Shown: positions 59,001-62,747 of the stretch, in pieces
Layout of the letters: the number at the start of each line of letters is the position of its first letter
How positions within the stretch are numbered: the stretch's first letter is position 1
Assembly: GCA_031002005.1 (NCBI GenBank)
Contig: JARYHS010008074.1
Location: forward strand, 344,124,932 to 344,188,931
From: Vandiemenella viatica
Lineage: Eukaryota > Arthropoda > Insecta > Orthoptera > Morabidae
Direction: 5' to 3'
DNA: 64,000 nucleotides
Translations under genes and position numbers: made by a program
Notes under the pieces: generated by a model
What the model was told of the DNA's origin: nothing
The model's input: the letters and a program-made list of their open reading frames with translations, nothing else
Database searches by the model: none

Positions 59001-59802
59001 TTTGAAGGAATCATCCTAGAAATTGATTGTGGTGATTTTGTGAAATTGTGGAAAACACAACTCTAAATGCCTAGACAGTGATTCTAATCTTCATCCTCCA
59101 AAATTTAAGGCTAGAATGTTACCTCTCACACAACATTCTTAGTTTGTGGGTATGGAATTTACAAATGCACTTACGATACTTTTTGATCTTTGATCTTCAA
59201 TGTTAGCAGATGTAATTAGTTTGAAATGCAGCCTGGACCAAAATGAAAACTGACATCACAGCATCCAAACCATCACATTGTGCAGGTGAAATAATGATTT
59301 TTATTAATTTTGAAAATGACTGGTGTAAATTTCTTGAAACTGGTAGGCATGTTTCTCACTGGATGGCTAAAAATACTTTATGGATGAGTCAACCCCAAAC
59401 CACCCTTTTCTAGGTAGAGTATGGGTGAATTGAAGTTTGGTTTAATCCCAATGCTGTGAATTTGATGTAATGTAGTAAACATGTTTCTCATTGAAAGACT
59501 AAAAATACTGTAAGGGTAAACCAACCCCAACCCACTCCTATCCAAATACGGTACAGGTAAATTGACATTTAGATTAATTACAGAAATAGCTACTGCAAAT
59601 TTAACAGAACTTGCTAAAAGGTCATTTGTGGGCTCAAATGTAATACTTACTGCAGGAGCACCATCTATTTCATCCAGAACCAAGCAGTTTGGACGTGGCT
59701 GCTCACCCATCACAGCACGCATTTGAGTAGCAGCTTCCAATTGGTTTCTAAATGTTTCTGGGCTCCGATCATCACTCGCATTTAACTCTACCACATTGTA
59801 AC
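25898..59802 (-). CDS. CHTF18: CHTF18/CTF18, clamp-loader subunit (partial gene, six exons seen)
   Basis: This is the large AAA+ subunit of the alternative clamp loader Ctf18-RFC, which acts in the nucleus to load PCNA for sister-chromatid cohesion and replication-checkpoint signalling. Six minus-strand exons (59651-59802, 46375-46565, 43710-43958, 43527-43625, 26180-26297, 25898-26068) total 980 nt, about 327 codons. All have AG acceptors and GT donors, and every junction keeps phase. In order they carry VVELNASDDRSPE, the Walker B NCLVLDEIDGA, the sensor 1 segment RPIICICND, the HFPPTASA segment, the NDIRMCL segment after sensor 1, and the FDNF/ENYL-type collar region. The order agrees with the CTF18 family. 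The Walker A exon and the C-terminal tail were not found; they may lie outside the window or be too short for me to recognise. Introns of about 13 and 17 kb are packed with transposons. RFC1 and ATAD5 are less likely, because the DRSPE...EAATQM...DEIDGAP signature is CTF18-specific. Confidence 0.9.
26180..26297 (-). CDS. CHTF18: CHTF18 exon, collar region
   Basis: This 118-nt exon encodes MKNIIHTVQSFGDYERVAQG followed by VFENYLNMNL. It matches the CTF18 segment with conserved GDYE...G.F.N(Y/F)L. Borders are TTATAG/A and AAGAAG/GTAAGATAC. It joins the exon at 43527-43625 through a split arginine codon across a 17-kb intron holding a Copia element, two Penelope relics and composite A. Only about 110 bp separates it from the next exon. 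Confidence 0.9.
26600..28509 (+). mobile_element. CR1-like LINE, 5' part (interrupted by composite A)
   Basis: Broken plus-strand segments show LHLKRMGKVILSELLAEAV near 26970, as in the esterase-like or preceding region of CR1-type elements. An LLVNCRSI endonuclease opening lies near 27235-27260. The endonuclease end LDIFLIKPDD...ISDHSTVLMDI lies at 27781-27870. A linker follows (AYRNFYSYIRKLRGR). The copy is cut at 28509 and resumes at 31785 after composite A. Many stops. The same family recurs at 54.96-56.2 kb. Confidence 0.7.
28541..28592 (-). repeat. inverted terminal segment of composite A (5')
   Basis: CAATAAAAGTTTCAC(G)GGAGTCC, continuing AGCCGGATGGTGTCAT(T/A)AAACG, is the inverted copy of 31725-31780 with only a few differences. 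It lacks the hammerhead-like CTGATGA half. Penelope-like elements commonly carry an inverted partial terminal copy at the 5' side. Confidence 0.8.
28572..29468 (+). CDS. Penelope-like reverse transcriptase (N-terminally truncated)
   Basis: This 298-codon frame encodes a Penelope RT. RPPRLYGLPKKHK is the Penelope entry motif. DSFDVVSLFTRVPV is motif A, YYGQSDGVAMGSPLSPMVAD is motif B, YRYVDDTFAVW at about 29095-29127 is the catalytic YVDD box, and CIPFMDILIKRK follows. The usual 200 or more residues before this region are absent. The frame starts inside the inverted terminal segment, so the ATG is probably not the original start. It ends at TGA (29466-29468), after which the same frame continues into the GIY-YIG part, so a single stop separates polymerase and nuclease. 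The polymerase motifs are intact. Confidence 0.85.
   Translation: MVSLNDDVIKRPRAARPPRLYGLPKKHKQDVPLRPILSTIGSPTYQLTKYLTRLLSPIVGRSCHYVKNSAEFVKTIQSLTVSDSDILDSFDVVSLFTRVPVKDTLDLIRRHFEPSTADLIDHVLTSTYFMYGGKYYGQSDGVAMGSPLSPMVADLYMEDFEERALESATLKPTCFYRYVDDTFAVWPHGMEALDEFLNHLNDIHPNIRFTMEVEKDGCIPFMDILIKRKLDGSLAHSVYRKPTHTESYLGATSYHHPAQRHSVLTTLVRRVRAISDRESLPLELKHLRTVFDQNGYSR
29469..30047 (+). CDS. Penelope-like GIY-YIG endonuclease domain
   Basis: This is in frame with the RT ORF after one stop. A methionine start is available at 29589, but coding similarity begins at once after the stop (a proline-rich linker, then LAFLPYAG, the usual Penelope linker motif). GIYSIPCECGKVYIGQT at about 29688-29740 is the GIY-YIG motif with the Cys-x-Cys of Penelope nucleases. 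It is followed by KRITEHKRH, SFWDSVIREALEI and INRDSGLYLSEAW, the conserved tail with catalytic Arg/Glu. In this family the enzyme nicks target DNA to prime reverse transcription. The domain looks intact. Confidence 0.85.
   Translation, partial: QIEGAFIQKPPRPPNEQIEPPKSLAFLPYAGNTSGKIGRLLARSGIKSIFRPPAKIRDVLRSVKDDLGLRIPGIYSIPCECGKVYIGQTIRTIAKRITEHKRHLRLVQVEKSAIAEHAFDEEHKIVFDETVVLARVSSFWDSVIREALEIQLNDNNINRDSGLYLSEAWRPIIKDLCLKKQKSSQQGQIEAN
30082..30225 (+). promoter_or_regulatory. two 5S-rRNA-derived promoter-like segments in tandem
   Basis: GTTAAGCAACGTTAAACGTG, then GGCGAGTGCTTGGATGGGTG and ACCGC (about 30083-30131), reproduces the internal control region of 5S rRNA (A box AAGCAACG, C box GCTTGGATGGGTGACC). 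About 100 bp later a second copy (about 30180-30225) reads GGTTAAGCAACGGTGAGCGT, then GGATGGGTTACC. The outer parts of 5S rRNA are missing, so it is not an rRNA gene. It ends some 50 bp before ORF1. A role as a Pol III or hybrid promoter is inference. Confidence 0.75.
30279..31454 (+). CDS. LINE ORF1 (Gag-like, PRE_C2HC and three zinc knuckles)
   Basis: 391 codons of a Jockey/I-type nucleic-acid-binding ORF1. After an acidic linker (residues about 65-90) comes a PRE_C2HC-type domain (KLVVRGLPGDTTEEAVAAEL to PLYTVQ). Three knuckles follow: CYRCNNFGHLARDC, CLRCGENHRVADC and CCNCGATTHAASWGGC. The C-terminal part of the frame is Arg-rich and probably out of frame. Around 31375-31490 another frame gives a helical LQSLIQSMADAITKLPQIVA segment typical of ORF1 ends, so one frameshift is likely. 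This protein would coat the element RNA. No ORF2 endonuclease/RT follows within composite A. It is noticeably GC-richer than the neighbouring DNA. Confidence 0.85.
   Translation: MKCLTKRECSHLAKQRIVKDYPRWPEEWPEALVFPTLWANDFNIQEHIELLKRRFLLMPYPRDNLQEADPAEEDGTEENTADEEIPQEEGPEQGPVLPVTAWFDGGYMELIAELQAFTADIILAIPIKGGLKFMPQHPQQLKLLHKFLEAYNIEHAPQLPSRPAKLVVRGLPGDTTEEAVAAELSDCGIATFAVHQMRCPGTNEHLPLYTVQPAERVPREKRPPILLDNKVRIELKKKPPLALTQCYRCNNFGHLARDCTGAQRCLRCGENHRVADCPQPREATKCCNCGATTHAASWGGCPSRLNLCRAKQAPPTTTSEQHQRRSQTRRVTNPRPATDATGPAQRGAGRARHTRRTAAEQDGRGGRMSARPAKPDTIDGRCHHKTTANSS
31690..31784 (+). repeat. 3' terminal segment of composite A with hammerhead-like core
   Basis: CTGATGA at 31701-31707 and GAAAC at 31725-31729 are separated by a possible short stem (ACC/GGT). 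ACACCATCCGGCTGGACTCC and TTTTATTG follow at the end. Penelope-like elements are known to carry hammerhead ribozyme motifs in their terminal segments. I could not place a convincing helix III and cleavage triplet, so this may be a decayed or non-canonical form. Confidence 0.6.
31785..33345 (+). mobile_element. CR1-like LINE, 3' part after composite A
   Basis: Continuation of the LINE cut at 28509. Segments are KRKEAGVDNITMDVLK, NNVENYRLISSTSVIGKLME, HGFRKEY, VALDLSKAFD, NMGVPRGSVLGQLLFVILIN (motif B), DVRLFADDIM (motif C, about 32480-32508), KCKYLGITFNSRLIWAGHI (thumb), and a C-terminal HWNKLPREMMNN segment near 33215. Frame breaks are frequent. A near-identical family member lies at 54.96-56.2 kb. 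Confidence 0.8.
33600..36350 (-). mobile_element. Penelope-like relic (minus), split by another Penelope copy
   Basis: Reading the minus strand from 36350: an ITVVMNYCVYLVEDPRQLSD segment (the K.G..VVMD..DY....RQL.D N-terminal motif of Penelope), and near 36000-36050 VDQYLQDIVSPLPSHIK (usual ID..L.PLV..LPSYIKDT). After a gap occupied by a plus-strand Penelope copy come VTPLYTNIHTGFSAMKHFLD at 33970-34030 (motif A region) and RFINDIFMMWIK near 33700-33760 (the YVDD box changed to INDD-like). It is heavily mutated. The gap at about 34100-35950 is filled by the element listed next. Confidence 0.65.
34110..35740 (+). mobile_element. Penelope-like relic (plus), different family, nested
   Basis: Plus-strand frames give INFRKSPTYYDAKHMQKFLS, LLSFDIQNMYTNI (motif A), QYYTQNDGLPMWSLISGIIA (motif B with substitutions), a lost YVDD box, then KLNFLDTAITRHKQQLSFQI and HPQTHKEAAIKHMLHRLNNI. 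Downstream near 35290-35420 is KIAFRTDNTIQKNIKNN, the segment leading to a GIY-YIG domain that is itself not present. A terminal-type motif CAGAAGATGCTTCTGC...GTGAAATACTTTTGG lies near 35655-35695. This family is distinct from the Penelope in composite A. Confidence 0.7.
36660..37000 (-). mobile_element. mariner-family relic, transposase C-terminus
   Basis: Minus-strand segments CDFYLWGYLKDKV and ATLQ-LRSQI near 36880-36960 match the C-terminal CDFFLWGYLKSKVY...L.DLK region of Tc1/mariner-type transposases. The left border near 36665 carries ACACAGGATTATTCAAAAAG, which looks like a terminal repeat of such elements. The rest is decayed. Confidence 0.55.
37899..38095 (+). repeat. 5' LTR of the Copia element
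   Basis: It begins TGTTGGTAATTATAC and ends TTAATATTAAAA. It matches the 3' LTR over its full length apart from three substitutions. AATAAA-like signals (TTTAATAAAAG) occur about 60 bases before its end. Confidence 0.95.
38108..39116 (+). pseudogene. Copia Gag, broken
   Basis: The coding start is most likely the ATG at 38189 (MAAKNSDINIPIFDGSDYSN, then W, the conserved F.G..Y..W Copia Gag opening). A stop near 38381 and a frame change near 38625-38650 split it into at least three pieces. The last piece (38625-39116) has no CCHC knuckle. Instead it has a run of Arg-Gly/Tyr repeats (GRGRGYSMNRGRGYFGSRGR) that may bind RNA in its place. Gag would package the element RNA in virus-like particles. 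Confidence 0.85.
39117..40246 (+). pseudogene. Copia protease and integrase
   Basis: The protease motif WLLDSGCTDHI lies at about 39120-39155, with D-S-G in the DSG form usual for Copia. Then come LLSYSRITDK, the GAG_pre-integrase zinc region (H..LGHVN..NL, then C..C), and the integrase core: HTDLNGP (first Asp), FIDDYSK, LRCDNGTEY (second Asp) and HELNGTAERYNR (catalytic Glu). The frame is open from 39272 to 40246, where a TGA interrupts it (SRVFV/IPEERR). The DDE residues are present. Confidence 0.9.
40247..42147 (+). pseudogene. Copia reverse transcriptase and RNase H, frameshifted
   Basis: A linker with acidic stretches is followed by the RT opening AMDHEMNSLVKNNTW and VKWVYKKNE. A stop/shift sits at 40799. 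Then come KARLVVRGFQQ, YSPVAKMPTLKLLLS and HQMDVETAFLN (motif A), and YGLKESPRAWYE. A shift at about 41177 precedes LLFVDDLLI (motif C with the VDD form). After further breaks at about 41383 and 41637, RNase H appears as DCYVDSDWAGD...RKSTTGY, SSTFAEYIALSEA and NSGAVAIAK (41668-42147). Catalytic residues are visible but the frame is broken at least four times. Confidence 0.9.
42258..42454 (+). repeat. 3' LTR of the Copia element
   Basis: Same length and sequence as the 5' LTR apart from three substitutions. It is followed by the target duplicate CCAAC. Confidence 0.95.
42955..43240 (+). mobile_element. second tRNA-derived SINE family
   Basis: The head has a perfect Pol III A box TGGCTCAGTGG at 42967-42977 within a tRNA-like 5' half (GTCTGGTGGCTCAGTGGTTA, AGGCATCTGACTGG). 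A diverged B box (GAAAGGTCCCTGTC) follows. The remaining roughly 200 bp body (CAGCACAGCCAGTAGAAACC near 43190) is not tRNA. The tRNA 3' half cannot fold, which excludes a functional tRNA gene. No clean target duplication was found. Confidence 0.65.
43527..43625 (-). CDS. CHTF18: CHTF18 small linker exon
   Basis: This 99-nt exon is low in conservation and rich in lysine and acidic residues (EKKKQEG, then PMPDLDSPEMMFGD). It is supported by an acceptor (CTTCCAACAG), a donor (GCAAG/GTAATAA) and exact phase agreement with both neighbours. It lies 84 bp from the preceding exon. The following exon is 17.2 kb away. CTF18 proteins have a variable linker at this point, so the weak sequence similarity is expected. 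Confidence 0.8.
43710..43958 (-). CDS. CHTF18: CHTF18 exon, post-sensor-1 lid region
   Basis: This 249-nt exon encodes LAQRLQDICRKQKI, EKTRNDIRMCL and GLKDIQKGLFAVWQEIF. This corresponds to the AAA+ lid helices after sensor 1 and the GLKD..KGLF.VWQE signature of CTF18. The acceptor is TGCCTCCAG and the donor AAAAG/GTATAAAG. The first base completes the arginine split across the junction with the 46.4-kb exon. The last two bases start an arginine completed by the exon at 43625. Confidence 0.93.
43970..46370. other. CHTF18 intron, no recognised content
   Basis: AT-rich intron between the 46.4-kb and 43.9-kb exons. It has a T-run at about 45807-45823 and chance frames only; no transposon motif could be supported. 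Confidence 0.5.
46375..46565 (-). CDS. CHTF18: CHTF18 exon with sensor 1
   Basis: This 191-nt exon starts ASIEVLVKF in phase 0, follows with a lysine-rich linker (GKKRGKKKIK), then RPIICICND, the sensor 1 strand of the AAA+ fold, and the LRPLRQ...HFPPTASA segment. The acceptor is TTGATTTCAG and the donor CGCAAG/GTACC. It ends two bases into an arginine codon that the next exon completes. The joined segment around this junction agrees with the conserved HFPPT..R..RL motif of CTF18 proteins. Confidence 0.92.
47217..47395 (-). repeat. terminal segment of composite B, 3' side
   Basis: On the minus strand this reads from a TATAAGGG TATA-like motif through ATCGAGGCAGTGACAGTC and GTGATGA (47294-47300). 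A 6-bp stem follows (ACAGCA, loop GAGCT, TGCTGT), then GGAAACGTTGTG, ACACCATCCGGCTGG and GGATTTTATTGC. It pairs with the inverted copy at 53125-53293. Confidence 0.7.
47410..48260 (-). mobile_element. second LINE 3' fragment within composite B
   Basis: Minus-strand codons give VEFVQFADDKTKYTIG (motif C) near 48160-48215 and HQYLGVELDQKM (thumb) near 47930-47970. Then come KIYKTVIRPFMLYGCPVWG and NHCLRIILGAR. The frame is open at 47638-47997 and similarity continues to about 47410. Because a complete RT motif C and thumb already occur at 48.8-49.1 kb, this is a separate, 5'-truncated copy in the same orientation. Confidence 0.75.
48290..51240 (-). mobile_element. Jockey/R1-like LINE ORF2 remains in composite B
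   Basis: Minus-strand order: endonuclease (LITESHLKLADNFRI, RQGRERQRDGGMAIIIK at 50826-51119; LDIVMAKNIRR...LSSNHNPVLL at 50533-50781), linker (50276-50524), RT entry (VEIKTIIRRLSSNKTPEDNK near 49900-49960; FPMIWKMA at about 49780). A truncated SINE interrupts at 49596-49770, and IIAFLEPGKG resumes on its far side. Then AGVPQWSVISPPCFKVYVN (motif B), LAQFAGDTVAMY (motif C, with ADD changed to AGD), HKYLGVILDSKFL (thumb) and QNRSLRIILRA near 48540. Broken in many places, but the order is complete. Confidence 0.8.
49596..49770 (-). mobile_element. 5'-truncated SINE inserted in LINE RT
   Basis: Matches the body and tail half of the 9.6-kb SINE (GCCTCGTCGACGGCTAAGGT, then GGCATTCGCCTGGAGTGATT), with the T/A-rich tail at 49600-49620. 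The tRNA head is missing. It splits the LINE codons between WKMA and IIAFLEPGK. Its target duplication is not clear. Confidence 0.8.
51480..52830 (-). pseudogene. LINE ORF1 in composite B (zinc knuckles)
   Basis: Minus-strand pieces show a charged N-terminus (52465-52825), a PRE_C2HC-like segment around 51967-52278 (AVIKGFPQKSP...VQMV-type), and knuckles CVKCVGWHATKDC and CVNCDTEHPASWKGC at about 51640-51780. A Lys/Gln-rich end follows. The architecture equals ORF1 of composite A, but the sequence is a different, AT-richer family. At least three frame breaks. Confidence 0.8.
53125..53319 (+). repeat. inverted terminal segment of composite B, 5' side
   Basis: GGTATAAAGG, GCCAGTCGAGGTGGTGACAG, CTGATGA (53207-53213), the stem AGCA/TGCT, GAAATG (53234-53239) and the CCATCCAGCTGGACGCCC end pair with 47217-47395. 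The outer tail TCAGTAAGCAGGGAAAATCT (53291-53310) is the complement of the tail motif seen in composite A. Confidence 0.75.
53330..54950. other. CHTF18 intron, low information
   Basis: Contains a C-run of about 17 bases (53418-53434), AT-rich sequence, a short direct repeat (53535-53580 and 53880-53925) and the unidentified frame at 53696-54109. Confidence 0.4.
53696..54109 (+). CDS. unidentified 137-codon frame
   Basis: A Lys/Cys-rich frame beginning MECRCNRTNVIGNAYSCRIC with a CxC...C..C pattern, then basic helices. I recognise no family. It has no splice signals I can interpret and no neighbour that explains it. A sequence motif within it (CATGT(G/T)ACTTGAG(C/G)CAAAATAAT) is repeated about 350 bp upstream (53535-53580), which suggests a repeat rather than a gene. 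It may be chance. Confidence 0.15.
   Translation: MECRCNRTNVIGNAYSCRICQRKASNLSIKNVMLCPKLDQVLMSIKFLYAEWHYRLHLVHFPCYLRQNNFILYERQFKTILRSIKNCETLKMRIKNTYYESESRTSIKQVELKEILLLVKGGVVSTDSGRKLSKRKL
54960..56215 (+). mobile_element. CR1-like LINE, second copy
   Basis: Nucleotide and codon similarity to 32000-33345 is high. It includes AFDSEP-type motif A near 55150, the KMGVPQGRVFLGPLLF-type motif B near 55300-55350, a VRWFADDIK motif C near 55390-55420, the KYLSITIDNKLS thumb and the WNKLPRKIMNNL C-terminus near 56030. It is interrupted by frame breaks. The 3' end runs to TAGGGAAATTGCTACCGG near 56150-56165, equivalent to AGGAAATTGCCACC at 33301 in the other copy. Confidence 0.8.
56540..57330 (-). mobile_element. 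Penelope-like relic, RT end and GIY-YIG
   Basis: Minus-strand 57043-57321 encodes WLNYVNAMFFMWPYGEEKLL (the YRYVDDTF.VWPHG box with YVDD changed to YVNA), then FLEQTNSVHYSIKY and ELEIQLLLYVLAQKK. Further down, about 56570-56720 holds a decayed nuclease: THYIGCHRTHLERTV (from YIGQT.RT...R), then DRDNMFWMFIV-ETVEVF and NINRDGEYRW. This is the same general family as composite A. Dead copy. Confidence 0.65.
57331..59640. other. CHTF18 intron with minor repeats
   Basis: Contains a short arthropod-type repeat near 58160-58250 (AATCACTACTGAGCAGATTT, TGATG) and a degraded SINE copy at 58940-59140. A 115-codon frame at 57795-58142 and its antisense frame show no domain. No exon supported. Confidence 0.4.
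58940..59140 (-). repeat. degraded SINE copy
   Basis: Matches the 9.6-kb SINE with many substitutions: GGCAAGGAATGGGAAGAAAT, CATAGCTTTTTGAAGGAA, TGTGGAAAACACAA, and the head region GATTCTAATCTTCATCCTCC, where the B box should be. Confidence 0.6.
59651..59802 (-). CDS. CHTF18: CHTF18 exon with Walker B
   Basis: This 152-nt exon encodes the NASDDRSPE segment and the Walker B motif LVLDEIDGAPA, which binds Mg-ATP. The acceptor reads CTTTTAG/GT and the donor GCA/GTAAGTATT. The first two bases complete a glycine codon from an exon I could not find, and the exon ends in phase 0, matching the next exon at 46565. The downstream extension of this reading frame is intron read-through. The Walker A P-loop that must precede it is not visible between 59803 and 64000. 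Confidence 0.92.
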
Positions 59803-62170
59803 CTAAAAGTTTGTTCAGGTTTAATAGAAATGTAAACTACGGAAAAGATAGATATTGCATACAACCAAGCTAAAAAATAGCCAACATGGTTGTTTTCATT
59901 ATGGTATACTACCAGTATAGTGTTTAACATTCTCTCATGTATGTGATATTGGAGTTTAATAAAGATGACTAAACCAATATATCCATTATTTTACAAATGA
60001 TTAATTTGATTGTTTATGATGGAAACTATATCTAAATTTATATTGAGAAGATATCTACTCTGAAAAACAGTTTTATTGCCTCTGTTTCTAGAGACTAATA
60101 GTATCTAAATTCAATAAACGCTTTTAAATTTCAGAGGATTAAATTTAAAATAAAACGTGCTAAGAGCTCATCACATAAACTGTAAATTGCTGGAAATTGT
60201 TTGCTTCTTGTGTGCTGTGATACATCCATAATCTAACCAAACCATGTGCTAATTTATTTATATAAATATATATCTACTGTTCCCCGAGATAAAAGAACTG
60301 ATCAGTCCTTCAAACAAGACTTCCCTATTCAGAAGTAATATACATGATAGAACATATAGCTAATGCTGAATTAATTGCAGCGTTGGCAAGAATTTCCTTT
60401 CACTTATGTTGCAATCATCAGTACAGAACTGCCACTCAAACTCAAAATGTTTCATTTTCTTATTCATATACCCCAAATATCAGTTTCATATTTTTTCTCA
60501 CAACACAGATGCCTTCAGCTTTGGTATGAAATATGCTTGCTTCTTCCACTGTTATCAAATCCACCTTGCACAATCGTATACATAAAATGAAATTATTTTG
60601 TGTTCTGAAGAGAAAATTTCCCTATGTCTATGAACAAATGTAGGTAAAAATAGGACATCATTGTCAAAATGTGTTTAATTTTGAAATTTATAAGTGTATT
60701 TTATATTTAACAGTTTTTAAAAAAGTATTTTAATCTAATCATGAATTATATTCGTTGAACTATGATCAAATGATTTACCTCCAGATCCAAATTTTGATCG
60801 GAATGTGTCTGCCTATGCTGACAACATATTGTGATATTTAAATCTGGAATGACTCTTAATTTACTGATAATTTTTTATCTATTTTTTTCCCTTGAATGCT
60901 TCATTCAATCACATGGTGATTTACACTTTAAAATTGATATATCCCTTTTAGAAAAATTTTTAGCCTGAACAAACCAAATATCAAAATGTCTGTTTTAATG
61001 AGTACTATTTATGAAAATGAATGCAAGAAATGGCATTAACATAAAATTTTTACTTTCAGATTTTTACATTTCTTTGCGATCACAGTTTATTTTTTAGTTG
61101 AAAGTTGGTTTCTTATTAACATTTGCTTAGTATTATTTACTTGCTATGGTTACAGGCTTTGAACTGTCCTTTTTAACAGTTTGTGGGAAACTTATTTATA
61201 CTTAACAATATGTAGTGGAGAGAGGAAATACGAAATAAATGAGGCCCTTCCATGGTTTTGTCCACTTTGTTTTAGGGATAGGAAACTTACAAAGCATGAA
61301 TAAAAGAACAGGGAGCTAGGAGCAAGGATCGGGGAGAGGGCAAAATGATTAGACACATTCAAGCTCAGCCTATAGAAATGGGAAGGAAAGAATAAGGGTT
61401 TGGTGAGAAGGGTTAGTTTGGAGATAGTAACAGCTCATAGCAGAAAAACTTAAAATCAAACAAAGAAGCCAAACATTACAGAATTTGTGAGGAGAAATAG
61501 ATTCGACCTGTTATCAGAGTGAGAGGTAGGGAGACGAATTGACTCATATAAATGTAAGAGTAGGTAAGGTACAGCAGGCTTTTAAGAATACACACGTGGA
61601 AGTAAAAAATAGAAACAAAATGGTTCTGCTACAAAATAGTAGACACTGAAGAGGTGGAGGCCCACTTGTGCATGATCAATTAGGGACAGGCTACCATGTA
61701 ACTAGCTTTTTTAAAATCTAGTGCCACATTAGGAAAGGTGTAGAGGATAAAGGTTCACTTTGTAGGGGATTTACTAAGAAGGACATGGCAGTGATATTAG
61801 GGGTTCAGGAAATAGTATTGATAGAAATGGGAGGGACCTGAAGAAGATTGTGAATGAGATACAAGATACCACAATGGAACTAAAGGTGCAGTTACACACT
61901 CAAGCTGTTAGCATAAACTGGTTTGCGCAAGTAAATTGTTGCATGTAAATGCAGGCATGAAGTTTGCGCAAGCCAAAAAGTTTGGCTTGAGAAAAATCTG
62001 GCACGACAGAAAATCGGCTTGAGGTTAGAGTGTCAGCATGAGCATCTAAGCAAGGCTCAAGCCACAGCTCCAAACTTGCACATGTGCACGGGTGGTAGTG
62101 ACTTTCAACCAGCTGTTCCTCTGACCTTACAAGCTGGCAGTTATCTGTTAATTAATCTTATTCACATATC
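59803..62170. other. upstream CHTF18 intron, no exon found
   Basis: The exon carrying the Walker A P-loop should lie upstream of 59802, but I could not find a GPPGxGKT-like segment on the minus strand here. AT-rich sequence and short frames only. Confidence 0.4.
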
Positions 62171-62174
62171 TTAT

Positions 62175-62745
62175 TATTTACTAGCAGAGAACCTGGTGTT
62201 TCTCGGGGGATGGATATGAAAGTTCAGATGTTTTATCCTGTTAGAACGGACAGTTGTAACTATTCTTCATCATCATAAACTTTGACTGATTTTGCTACCG
62301 CTTTCAAAATATTTGTAAAAAACTGAATTGTTACACATTAAAATTTTCTTATGGGGTGATGAGGGAGAGGGAGTTGGTTTTGTAAACCGAATGTAGACAG
62401 TATTTGCCTCTTCGTTTTAAAGTATAAGTGTGCAAAGTTCCATCCATATCGGATAAAAACTGTGGGTTTGTATAAGGAACATTGACAAAAATTAAGGTAG
62501 TTGAAAGAAGGAGAGGGGTAGGGTTTACGTAAACAAAACATACACAGAATTTTTCTGTTTGTTTTAAAGTGCAAGGCGGGTTTGCATAAAAATAAAGGGG
62601 TGTAAAGAGGGATAAGGTGGGTTTTTTATATTTATTTATTTTTTTAATCAGAAACATTCTCCATGAAAAAATATATATACTGTATGTGCCAACTTTCATG
62701 TTGATCGGTCTATTAATCTCATATATACCAGCATCCATTTTTATA
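62175..62745. repeat. arthropod repeat with duplicated internal segments
   Basis: Starts near ACTAGCAGAGAACCTGGTGT, a motif style frequent at ends of insect repeats. Two related segments (about 62358-62440 and 62505-62585) share GAG(G)GAG...GTTT and TCGTTTTAAAGT / TTGTTTTAAAGT. It ends near CCAACTTTCATGTTGATCGG. The family is not identified. Confidence 0.4.
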
Positions 62746-62747
62746 TA

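Noticed and set aside
59378..59650. Extension of the CHTF18 exon into SITFEPTNDL and beyond
   Set aside because: A strong GTAAGTATT donor follows the GAPA codons and the next exon continues the protein in phase; the extension is intron.
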